64,000 bases of DNA. It comes from Ensifer adhaerens (GTDB lineage Bacteria; Pseudomonadota; Alphaproteobacteria; Rhizobiales; Rhizobiaceae). The position numbers and the translations under genes are program-made. The stretch spans positions 124,001 through 188,000 of the forward strand of contig NZ_LGAP01000009.1 in the NCBI RefSeq assembly GCF_001270265.1, given 5' to 3'. This document shows, in pieces, positions 24,624 to 32,477 of the stretch (position 1 is its first letter; each line of letters starts with the position of its first letter). The notes below the pieces were generated by a model. That model was not told the DNA's origin. It saw nothing but the letters and a program-made list of their open reading frames with translations, and made no database searches.

Positions 24624-24821
24624 TCAACTCGACTAACGAGGTCAGTCACGACAATGAAGACCTCAACGCCGGCGGCGAAGCCTGCACTCAAGGGCGCTGT
24701 TACTGGTCGCTGCCACCAAGTGTCGCGTCTGGACGGAAGATAGGAATCTGTGCCGTCCGCCGTTCAAAGGCGCCAGCGAGCAGGTGGATGGCGCGTTCGA
24801 GCCTAGCGCAGCGGGTGAATA

Positions 24822-25499
24822 CTAGTCGCTCGCGATTACGCCTTTGGTCTTGAATTGATCGATGTATTCTCGCGACGAGGTCACATACTCGTCCTGGTCG
24901 CGTAAATGGTTGTCCACCAAGTCATTGAGGAGCAGCGGTTTATAAGCGGCGTCTGCCAAACAGTAAGCCCGCACCAAGCCATCTAGAAAGGCCATGCGCT
25001 CACGACGACGTTCAAGAAGCTCCGGCCGCGACAGTTTTAGGACCTGCTCCGTTGCAAACGCACGAAGGCTGTCTGGTCTGGGCGCGACGACCTCTCTGAA
25101 ATAGAGGAAGTGCTCTTTCGGATCGTCCCTGTACGGATCGATCAGGCTATCTTGCGAATGAGCAGGGTCGGCGGTGTATTCGTCCCCCTTGTTTTCATTG
25201 CAGATGTCGCAAGCTAGCGTGAGGTTTTCCCATTCATATGCCTTGCTTGGGACCTTCGATTTGGGAGCGACGTGCTCAATATCTCCGTGGGTGATATGTC
25301 TAACAACACTTTCGCAATAGGCGCACTTGCCGTGCGTCTCCGCCACAACCGCGGCCTTTATGTCAGCGTGTCTGTAGCGTTCCTTCATCGTTTGGGTTGG
25401 TTTGTTGCCGGCGGCCAAGGTCCCAAGTAGACTGGTCGTCCACGCCTCGGCATTCCTTTCCAGAACATCGGGTTTCTCAGTCTTCTTGAGGCGTCTCAA
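24822..25499 (-). CDS. HNH endonuclease, Septu PtuB-like
   Basis: A 225-residue protein with a zinc-supported HNH core: C59-x2-C62 (CAYCES), DIEH at 73-76 followed by VAPKSK, ENLTLACDICN with C97 and C100, and ENKGD. This layout is that of PtuB, the nuclease of the Septu phage-defence system, which acts with an ATPase. It starts within the ATGA overlap at the end of the ATPase gene. GC content is lower than the core. Related HNH proteins also occur in retron and restriction systems, but the ATPase partner favours Septu. Confidence 0.8.
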   Translation of the reverse strand: MRRLKKTEKPDVLERNAEAWTTSLLGTLAAGNKPTQTMKERYRHADIKAAVVAETHGKCAYCESVVRHITHGDIEHVAPKSKVPSKAYEWENLTLACDICNENKGDEYTADPAHSQDSLIDPYRDDPKEHFLYFREVVAPRPDSLRAFATEQVLKLSRPELLERRRERMAFLDGLVRAYCLADAAYKPLLLNDLVDNHLRDQDEYVTSSREYIDQFKTKGVIASD

Positions 25500-26803
25500 T
25501 TGGACCTCGTCAGGCTTGTCAGTGCCGATGGATAGCTTGACGCAAGGCCTTCTCTCTCTAGCTGCGCATAGATGTTTTTAAGTGCGGCCTCATCAAGCCT
25601 CGTTCCCTTGAATTGACCCACTATCTGTTGAACGCGAGCTTCGGCCCAATCTGGTATTGTGGAGGCAATTCCCAAAACGTCACGCAGGATCTCGCTTGCA
25701 GATGCTGCCTTGTTGACGGTGTCTAGTCTTTCAGCAACAACCCGCGTGCCCAACAATCCTCTGATAGACTGATCGTCATCGGCTCCGGCAGCGATATCCG
25801 CATCGAGATAGCGAAGCACGTAGACTGCAGAGTCCTGCATTGCGGAAATGATGAATGGGCTGTGCGTTACCGCTATGACCTGCAGTCCCGGGAACGCTTC
25901 TAGAATACTCGGGAGAAACGATTTCTGCATTGAGGGATGCAGATGGTTCTCTGGTTCATCAAGGGTGACGACGAAACGCTCGCGGCCTTGCGAATAGAAG
26001 TAGAGCTGCCATGCGACTTCAAAAAGTTTGATTATTCCGCCTGAGGCGGCGTCCACTAAAAAGTCCCCGGACTTGGTAGATAGCAATACCTCAGGCGGTC
26101 GTATGATGAGCTTTTCGAAACCCAGCGACTTCGGTAGCATTACTTTGAGGACAGCTTCGAAACCCTTAAAAAGCTCGATCAATTCGGGCATCGGGTCCAT
26201 GGTTTCATTGCCATAGCCGAAGATGCTCAGCTGCATGAGCGTCATTTTGATGTGATAGAGCGAACCACTATTGAGCCCGCCGCCTTGGTAAAAGTTGATG
26301 TACTCACTATCCACACCAAGGCCGATTGACTGCCGCACTGGCGGCGCCGATGGGTAGTTTGCCACATGCCGATAGACATTCGGCGGGCGATGCGAATCGA
26401 TGTGAATGCCGTCTACCGTCAACTGACGATCGAACGCAACATCGTAGTGTAGCGCCGCCTGTGTCGGTACGTTTATTTTGCAAACAGTGCCGTCGGAGTA
26501 TCCGATTTCCCCGATCTCAATTCCATGCGGCGATGTTGGCAGAGGCGGTGTGGGAGCCAAGCCAAGTTTTCGTAGAACGAACAATCCCACCGAGAATGGT
26601 CTCTTTGCTCCAGAACGTTGAGGGGTAGCCAAGAAGGCGCGATGGTAACCGAAATGCCTACTGAAGAAGGAGAGTAGAGTGCTCTTGCCAGCCCCGTTTG
26701 CGCCAGTAATGATCGTCAAGCGTGGATGAAGCTGCAGCTCGATATCCTGAAACTGTCTCCAGCCTCGAATGCGTAGTTTGGTGAAGCCTGGTGTTGTGCT
26801 CAT
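25496..26803 (-). CDS. AAA ATPase, Septu PtuA-like
   Basis: A 435-residue SMC/OLD-like ABC-type ATPase. Walker A is GANGAGKS (34-41); further on come TLDEPENHLHPS (Walker B with catalytic Glu) and VTHSPF (H-loop) near residues 285-325. The N-terminus LRIRGWRQFQDIELQL is the usual opening of the family. In Septu, PtuA binds nucleotide and holds PtuB, which is released to cut DNA or RNA on infection. The two genes overlap by four bases and form one leftward operon. Start ATG 26803 has GAGAGGGG upstream. Confidence 0.8.
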   Translation of the reverse strand: MSTTPGFTKLRIRGWRQFQDIELQLHPRLTIITGANGAGKSTLLSFFSRHFGYHRAFLATPQRSGAKRPFSVGLFVLRKLGLAPTPPLPTSPHGIEIGEIGYSDGTVCKINVPTQAALHYDVAFDRQLTVDGIHIDSHRPPNVYRHVANYPSAPPVRQSIGLGVDSEYINFYQGGGLNSGSLYHIKMTLMQLSIFGYGNETMDPMPELIELFKGFEAVLKVMLPKSLGFEKLIIRPPEVLLSTKSGDFLVDAASGGIIKLFEVAWQLYFYSQGRERFVVTLDEPENHLHPSMQKSFLPSILEAFPGLQVIAVTHSPFIISAMQDSAVYVLRYLDADIAAGADDDQSIRGLLGTRVVAERLDTVNKAASASEILRDVLGIASTIPDWAEARVQQIVGQFKGTRLDEAALKNIYAQLEREGLASSYPSALTSLTRSN

Positions 26804-26887
26804 GATGCGCCCCTCTCGGACATCTCTAGCGTGTGCTGCTCGGGTTTGTCATCAAGAGAATTCTAGTGGCAGTGGTGGCTTTTGGAC

Positions 26888-26971
26888 GTCGGCCAGAAAT
26901 TGAGAACAGTCGCCGAACGGCGCTGGCTAACCTCTCTGGTAGTTGATTGATTTGTTGTCTCTTCTCAGGCC
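26888..26971. repeat. Diverged repeat copy 1, upstream of the Septu-like operon
   Basis: An 84-base element that aligns with 28023-28107 (62 of 85 columns identical, one gap), in the same orientation. It contains the hairpin GGCTAACC-TCTCT-GGTAGTT at 26924-26945. It occupies most of the gap 26804-27011 and lies 85 bases upstream of the ATPase start codon. Nothing else is seen in that gap. Confidence 0.75.
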
Positions 26972-27011
26972 TACAGCGCCTTGTGTCCATCGCCAAAGCT
27001 CCTCTAGGCGA

Positions 27012-27920
27012 TTATTCTTCGCCTAACGTCAGTGCTCGCTTGTCCGCTGAGAAATGCTTCCGATGGTATCGAAGATGTTCGACAGAGATGTCGTGCCATT
27101 TTCCGCGGGTCAAACGCCCAGGTATTCCGACCAGCGAAAAGTCGTCGTTTATGCTGAAGACGCCGAGATCGAACATCACATGATGGTTTGGGCAAAGACA
27201 AAGAATGTTCTGAGGCTTATCGGGGCCATTGTGCGGCTTACCTAATGGGCGAATATGCGCAGCTTCAGCATAGCGCCCAGCCTCGGTTTCTATGAAAGTT
27301 CCGCACACTTGGCAGCGGTGTCGGTATTTTCTCTTTATTTCTTTCGCTTGTTTTGTGTCTCTGACTATACGCTGAACCAAAATGGTGGCGCGCCTGGGAC
27401 TTTCATTTCCACCATTCAGCCCAATCGGTTCGATAGCCGCCGGTGGCGGGTTTTCACGACCTACCTCGGATCGGACCAGACGGTAGCGCCAAATTCTGAA
27501 GCCCGCTGAGCCAATTTCGTGCCAATGGCTTTCAACAAGATAGAGCCCATCGTATCGGTACCCGGAGATCGGTGCGGAAGGATTGTTTCGCGCTGGGCCC
27601 CGGATTACGCGGACCGGAATCCCCTCTAGCTGGTTTCGCACAAGCGCCAGGTTTCCGCGGGTCATCTCTTGGTCTTTGATTTGTTTTCCGGATTTATTCT
27701 GGCCGCCATGGCCGGTATAGATAATCTCGTCACCCAGATCGACATCATCCGGATATCCGTGGGATATCACTATAGAGTCTGCTCCGTCGTGTTCCGTGCC
27801 GGAAATTCCACCCTGGTTGGATCGATGAACACCTTCAGCGTTAAGCTGCTTGTAGTTGTCGAAGGTATCCCCGACATTTACGCCCTCTGGGTGTCCGAAC
27901 GTTACTTCACTGCCCGCCAC
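27012..27920 (-). CDS. SRA (YDG)-HNH modification-dependent restriction endonuclease
   Basis: A 302-residue protein. The N-terminal SRA/YDG domain (about 1-150) shows TFGHPEGVNVGDTF, GVHRSNQGGISGT and GYRYDGLYLVE and should flip and read a modified cytosine. The C-terminal HNH domain (about 205-280) shows CQVCGTFIE, EAAHIRPLG, NGPDKPQNILCLCPNHH and MFDLG. Proteins of this layout cut DNA containing methylated or hydroxymethylated cytosine (type IV-like). A longer frame starts at ATG 27947 without a ribosome binding site; GTG 27920 has AAGGGAG eight bases upstream and is preferred. Confidence 0.8.
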   Translation of the reverse strand: MAGSEVTFGHPEGVNVGDTFDNYKQLNAEGVHRSNQGGISGTEHDGADSIVISHGYPDDVDLGDEIIYTGHGGQNKSGKQIKDQEMTRGNLALVRNQLEGIPVRVIRGPARNNPSAPISGYRYDGLYLVESHWHEIGSAGFRIWRYRLVRSEVGRENPPPAAIEPIGLNGGNESPRRATILVQRIVRDTKQAKEIKRKYRHRCQVCGTFIETEAGRYAEAAHIRPLGKPHNGPDKPQNILCLCPNHHVMFDLGVFSINDDFSLVGIPGRLTRGKWHDISVEHLRYHRKHFSADKRALTLGEE

Positions 27921-28022
27921 AGAAAGATCTCCCTTGAGCAACTCCATTTACGTGAGGGTGATAACGACCAGGAGTTAATTCCCATTCAACGTCGCTGGGC
28001 TCAACTAACTCGCGCATTTCCG

Positions 28023-28107
28023 GTTCGCCAAAAAATGAGAACATTCACTGAATTGCGTTGGCTAACCGTTTCGGTAGCCAATTGATTTTGCTTGATCTTC
28101 GCAGGCC
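28023..28107. repeat. Diverged repeat copy 2, upstream of the SRA-HNH gene
   Basis: Second copy of the element at 26888-26971, same orientation, ending about 103 bases upstream of the chosen GTG start (or 76 from the ATG). It carries the stronger hairpin TTGGCTAACCG-TTT-CGGTAGCCAA at 28058-28081, a 10-bp stem with one bulged A. The gap 27948-28133 holds no convincing gene. Confidence 0.75.
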
Positions 28108-28133
28108 CTCCGGGCCCACCAAGTTCAAGAACC

Positions 28134-28391
28134 TCAATCTCGCTTCATAGAACTGATGGCGACGGGTATGAGGGTGCACGTCACATAGCCGAAAAAGGCA
28201 GCGGTTGCGGCAAGCATAAGCGCCAGCAGTGGCCATCCAGTCGTCAGCGCCTCGAAGGCAAGCCATGCGGAGACGCCTATACACCCAATAAGGTAGGCGA
28301 AGAAAACGATTAGGCAGATTGGGCGCAGTGCCTTGAATCGGTAATAGGCCGTTCCCGTCACGACAAAGAGGATCGCGGCAAATAAGGTCAT
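28134..28391 (-). CDS. Small membrane protein with three helices
   Basis: An 85-residue protein that is hydrophobic for most of its length: about 2-17 (TLFAAILFVVTGTAYY), 25-49 (PICLIVFFAYLIGCIGVSAW) and 56-80 (GWPLLALMLAATAAFFGYVT). The overlapping leftward frame 28045-28458 is less protein-like. Function unknown. Its presence beside nuclease genes would allow a role as membrane effector, but that is only context. Confidence 0.55.
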   Translation of the reverse strand: MTLFAAILFVVTGTAYYRFKALRPICLIVFFAYLIGCIGVSAWLAFEALTTGWPLLALMLAATAAFFGYVTCTLIPVAISSMKRD

Positions 28392-28513
28392 TAGGCACCT
28401 GGCTCCCAACGATTAAGTGATCCGCGATACTAAGCTGCAGTAGCCCTAAACAAAACAAAACGATGGTGTGAGGCAGTTCTCCGCTGCCAATTGGGCTAAG
28501 ACGCGGGGGTACT

Positions 28514-28837
28514 TCATGCCCGTTTGGCGGGCGCGGCGCGGCTTCTTCCTTTGTCGGTGATCACTAATCCGCCCTCGATCTCCTCAAGAAAACCGTCCGT
28601 GATATAGTTTCCTTCGCTTCCCTTATGAGACGTGATGTTCCTGACGCGTTGCTGCCATACCTGCTCCGCAGGGCGACTTTCAGACCTCGCGAGATCGGCG
28701 TCTGTCAAATCGAGGATTTTGGGCAGCGTGCGGAATAGATCCTCAAACTGGCCTTTACCGCTCGATCGCAGCGCCAAGATCGACAAGACCGCTTCCGCGA
28801 TTTCATTCTCGGTTGTTCTGTTGTGTTCATCAGGCAT
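28514..28837 (-). CDS. Winged-helix-like protein resembling the Mrr N-terminal domain
   Basis: A 107-residue protein with the pattern EIAEAVLSILALRSSGKGQF, ILDLTDADLARSESRPAEQV, WQQRVRNITSHKGSEGNYI and a final GGLVITDKGRSRA. It resembles the DNA-binding winged helix found at the N-terminus of Mrr restriction proteins and alone in small regulators. No nuclease domain is attached. Start ATG has a strong GGGAGG ribosome binding site. It is the last gene of the accessory block. Confidence 0.65.
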   Translation of the reverse strand: MPDEHNRTTENEIAEAVLSILALRSSGKGQFEDLFRTLPKILDLTDADLARSESRPAEQVWQQRVRNITSHKGSEGNYITDGFLEEIEGGLVITDKGRSRAAPAKRA

Positions 28838-29481
28838 TGCTCACCTCCCTGGGTCACAATGCAAGGTTGATTGAGTCCGCAGCGATGTCAAGTTGCATGA
28901 ACGTTGTCTAATTTGATGCAACTAGGCTACGAAACGGAGGAATGAGGTGTGGGATCACGTGAGACGGTCGAGCGCCGCCATTCAAATCTGGCGCTAAACG
29001 GTGAGACACGGGACGTAAAAAACATAATGAAATGACGTGCCGCCAATCTGTCCCACGCGGCAGCAAGTCGTTGAATTTTGGACCTTGCCTCGCTCCGGCA
29101 TGGGGCACCACCACTCAGTTTTTGCGCATCACTCTTAGCGTGACTTCGGTTCGCCCCGCCTTCGAAGGCGCGGTCTGCGCTTGATCGATGTTTCGATCGA
29201 CTCACCCGCTCTTGCCGTTCATGTCAGCAGAACATGTGGTTCTCGTGGAGTCGCCTTTCATCGCCCATGCCGCTCACATCGCCGTTGATTGGTCGCAGAC
29301 TTCCGATTCGGATCCAGCAACAAACAGAATGATCTTTTTTGCTTTTATCTTGGGCGCCATCTGCGGGTCAGCGATCCGGGCTCCGACGCAGGTTGGTTGA
29401 CACCCTTGCCGTCCCTGTGATTGAACAACGGCGGGCGAAGATGTTAGGTGCGGTGCAGCAGAAATCTGTTGCGGCGGGGCC
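28838..29481. other. Gene-free junction between accessory block and core genes
   Basis: These 644 bases contain only short frames with no ribosome binding site or recognisable protein. I see no tRNA gene, integrase remnant or clear attachment repeat. Small palindromes occur (for example CGCCTTCGAAGGCG near 29156-29169). GC rises towards the acyl-CoA synthetase gene. This is the likely right boundary of the accessory region. Confidence 0.5.
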
Positions 29482-31131
29482 ATGTTACCGACAATCGAGA
29501 ATTACGACGAACTCTACGGCGCATTCCGGTGGCAGATCCCCGAGAAATTCAACATCGGCGTGGCGGTGAGCGATGCCTGGGCGGCAAGAGCGCCGGATCG
29601 CATCTGTCTTCAGCATTTCAGCCCGGATGGCGCCCATCGCACGCTGACTTACGGCGCTTTCTCTCGGCAATCCTCCGCCTTCGCGCGCGGGCTTGAACGC
29701 CAGGGGGTCAAGCCCGGAGACCGGGTGGCGATCCTGTTGCCGCAGGGGTTTGAGGCTGCCATTGCGCACGCGGCCATCTACAAGCTCGGCGCGATCGCCC
29801 TGCCTCTGGCCTTGCTCTTCGGGGTCGAGGCGCTGGAGTATCGACTGCTCGATGCGGGTGCGGCGGCGATCGTGACGAATGCGTTCGGCCATGAGCGGGT
29901 CGCGGCCATCCGCGAGCGGCTGCCGGATTTGCGGCTGGTCGTGCTGGCCGGTGCCGAAGGCGTTCCAGGCACGCTCGGTTTCGCCGACCTTGCCTCAGGC
30001 GAAGCCGACGGTTTTGTCACGGCGGATACCACGCCTGACGATCCGGCATTGATGATCTATACCTCCGGCACCACCGGGCCGCCCAAGGGGGCGCTGCATG
30101 GGCACCGGGTGCTGCTCGGCCATCTCCCGGGGTTTCAGTTTCACCATCATTTCCTGCCGCAACCGGGCGACCGGATGTGGACGCCTGCGGACTGGGCCTG
30201 GGCCGGCGGATTGTTGAACGCGCTGCTGCCCTCGCTGCTGCTCGGCGTTCCCGTGGTCTCGTCGCCGGCGCAGAAGTTCGATCCGCACACGGCTTTTCGG
30301 ATCCTTGAAGAGATGGATGTGCGCAACGCCTTCATTCCGCCGACGGCATTGCGGCTGATGAAGGCGGTCGACAGGCCGCGCGATCGATACCGTCTCAATC
30401 TGAGGACCGTCGGTTCCGCCGGCGAGGCGCTCGGGCGCGAAACCTTTGAATGGGCCAGGACAGCACTCGGCCTCGATGTCAGCGAGTTCTATGGCCAGAC
30501 GGAGTGCAATATCGTCATTTCGTCGGCCGCCGATCTCGGTGTTGTCAAGCCGGGGGCGATGGGCAAGGCGGCGCCGGGCCATCGGGTGGCGATCATCGAC
30601 GGCGATGGCCGCGAATTGCCGGCCGGAACCGTCGGACAGGTGGCGATCCGACGGCCGGACCCGGTGATGTTTCTCGGCTACTGGAAGAACGACAAGGCCA
30701 CCGAAGCAAAGTTCATCGGCGACTGGATGACAACAGGCGATCAGGGCGTGATGGATGCCGAAGGCTACTTCACCTTCTTCGGGCGCGATGACGACGTGAT
30801 CACGTCTTCCGGCTATCGCATCGGCCCGGGAGAAATCGAAGACTGTCTTGCCGGCCATCCGGATGTGCAGCTTGCTGCGGCCGTCGGAAAGCCCGACGCG
30901 CTGCGCACCGAAATCGTCAAGGCCTACGTCGTTCTAAGGCCGGGTATCGCTGGCGACGACAAGACGGCGCAGTCCATCCGCGAATGGGTGAAGATGCGGC
31001 TGTCGATGCACGAGTATCCGCGAGAGATCGCCTTTGTCGACAGCCTGCCGCTGACGACGTCGGGCAAGGTCATTCGCCGGTTGCTGCGCGAGCGGGCGGC
31101 GGCGGAGCCGCCACACTCGCCCTCCTTCTGA
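29482..31131 (+). CDS. AMP-forming acyl-CoA synthetase (acetyl/medium-chain type)
   Basis: A 549-residue adenylate-forming enzyme that activates a carboxylic acid with ATP and joins it to CoA. Motifs: YTSGTTGPPKG (phosphate loop, about 191-201), EFYGQTECN (adenine-binding region, about 337-345), TTGDQGVMDAEGYFTFFGRDDD, and the catalytic lysine in PLTTSGKVIRR near the C-terminus. The layout is closest to the medium-chain acyl-CoA synthetase/acetyl-CoA synthetase-like group; the acid used cannot be read from sequence. Cytosolic. Stands alone, rightward. Confidence 0.85.
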   Translation: MLPTIENYDELYGAFRWQIPEKFNIGVAVSDAWAARAPDRICLQHFSPDGAHRTLTYGAFSRQSSAFARGLERQGVKPGDRVAILLPQGFEAAIAHAAIYKLGAIALPLALLFGVEALEYRLLDAGAAAIVTNAFGHERVAAIRERLPDLRLVVLAGAEGVPGTLGFADLASGEADGFVTADTTPDDPALMIYTSGTTGPPKGALHGHRVLLGHLPGFQFHHHFLPQPGDRMWTPADWAWAGGLLNALLPSLLLGVPVVSSPAQKFDPHTAFRILEEMDVRNAFIPPTALRLMKAVDRPRDRYRLNLRTVGSAGEALGRETFEWARTALGLDVSEFYGQTECNIVISSAADLGVVKPGAMGKAAPGHRVAIIDGDGRELPAGTVGQVAIRRPDPVMFLGYWKNDKATEAKFIGDWMTTGDQGVMDAEGYFTFFGRDDDVITSSGYRIGPGEIEDCLAGHPDVQLAAAVGKPDALRTEIVKAYVVLRPGIAGDDKTAQSIREWVKMRLSMHEYPREIAFVDSLPLTTSGKVIRRLLRERAAAEPPHSPSF

Positions 31132-31202
31132 CGCTCGAGCGCAGTGCGCCCAAATCGACGCATGGCGCTCCAAGAGTTTGATTTTCTGAACGATGCAGTC
31201 GC

Positions 31203-32477
31203 TCAGCGCCCGGCGAGCGCCTTGATCTTCTCCCGCAGCATCCGCGCCATGTTGCGGGTGTTGCGGTAGAGGTGGAGCTGTGCGGCGACCTGGCGGACGT
31301 CGCGGTCGCGGGTCTGCTGCAGGCCGATCACCAGCGTGCCCATCTCTTCGCGCTCCTGCCAGAAGCGGCTCATGACCGGGTGGTCGGGAACGGCGCAGGA
31401 ATCCGAGCGGGCAATGTTGGCGTCGTCGAGATGCCATTCGGTCAGTTCCGCCAGCAGCAGCTTGCCGGGCGAGAATTTCGCGTAGTGCTCATTGTAGGCT
31501 GTCTTCCACGTGTAAGCTTCACCCGCCATCAGGAACACGACCATGGAAGCGATCGCCTTGCCGTCGAGATCGAGCGTGTGGATGCGGACGCTATCGGCCT
31601 CGGCGAGATTGGTGATCGCCTCGCGGGCGAAGGCCGCGCGGAACCGGTCGAGCACCATGGCGCTGCGTTCGCGGCCCTTCCAGCCGGACGCTTCCAGCGC
31701 AAGGAATTCTTCCATGCGAACGCGGATCTCGCTGGGCTGGCGTGCGACCGAATAGGCAAGCTGCCCGCGCTTCTCCAACTGGCTCCACTGGCGCCGCAAT
31801 TCGCGGAAATGCGCCGGGCTGATCGATTTCTTCAGATAGGTCGGGCCGTCTAGCAGGCTTTCGAGCATCGGCCGGCTGAACGTGTCGGTCACCGTCAGCG
31901 GCAGGTTCCGGCCGATGGCGACGGCGCGCGCCAGTTGCGCGAACTTGCCCTTCAGGCGTACGTCCGGCAGCACCAGAACCCGGGGCAGGGTTGCCGATGG
32001 ATCGGTCAGGGCTTCGAACAGGTTGTCGATCGTCTCAGCCGCATCCTCGGCATCGAGCAACGGCACGCCAAGCGGGCCGAACGGATTGGACCAGGCGCGG
32101 ATGATCGGGGCGCCGATGGAAAAGCCGGGTTTCTCGATCGAGAACGGCATCAGGAAACGCATGCGGCTGCGGCGTTCATCGTTATCGCGGATGATGGCGA
32201 GCCGGATCACGCGCTCCTCGAGCCGGGGCATTGCTGGCGCTAGGAAGCGGCCGGTGAAGAACACGTTCGGCTCAAGCGCCCGGTTCGACAGGAAGTCGAG
32301 CTCACGCTGCAGTTCGTAGCCCGCCTTGGCCGGATAGATCGAAAGGTGGCGCCCGGGACGTCCGACCTCAATCATATGTTCCGCCTGCGGATGGGTGTGG
32401 CCCATCGGTGCCAGCCCGCCAAGAATGCGGGCGGCCCTGTCGTCTGCGTCACCGGGAAGATTGGTATTGCCGATCAT
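31203..32477 (-). CDS. GNAT-fold acyltransferase (CelD/BioF2-like)
   Basis: A 424-residue protein of the large GNAT-type family (Acetyltransf_6) linked to exopolysaccharide or cell-envelope acylation. The double-GNAT region ends with LDGKAIASMVVFLMAGEAYTWKT and AKFSPGKLLLAELTEW. There is no signal peptide, so it should act in the cytosol. It overlaps the flippase gene by four bases, so the pair is one leftward operon, which supports a role in polysaccharide export or modification. Substrate unknown. Confidence 0.75.
   Translation of the reverse strand: MIGNTNLPGDADDRAARILGGLAPMGHTHPQAEHMIEVGRPGRHLSIYPAKAGYELQRELDFLSNRALEPNVFFTGRFLAPAMPRLEERVIRLAIIRDNDERRSRMRFLMPFSIEKPGFSIGAPIIRAWSNPFGPLGVPLLDAEDAAETIDNLFEALTDPSATLPRVLVLPDVRLKGKFAQLARAVAIGRNLPLTVTDTFSRPMLESLLDGPTYLKKSISPAHFRELRRQWSQLEKRGQLAYSVARQPSEIRVRMEEFLALEASGWKGRERSAMVLDRFRAAFAREAITNLAEADSVRIHTLDLDGKAIASMVVFLMAGEAYTWKTAYNEHYAKFSPGKLLLAELTEWHLDDANIARSDSCAVPDHPVMSRFWQEREEMGTLVIGLQQTRDRDVRQVAAQLHLYRNTRNMARMLREKIKALAGR

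Noticed and set aside
28045-28458. Leftward 137-codon frame overlapping the small membrane protein
   Set aside because: Its residues look random compared with the clear three-helix protein in the other frame; its end lies in the repeat element.
28838-29481. tRNA gene or attachment site at the island boundary
   Set aside because: No cloverleaf, integrase or direct repeat could be identified by reading.
31134-31205. Possible further rhizobial intergenic repeat downstream of the acyl-CoA synthetase
   Set aside because: The block GCGCTCCAAGAGTTTGATTT looks like the edge of a known rhizobial repeat from memory, but no second copy is in the window and no clear palindrome is present.
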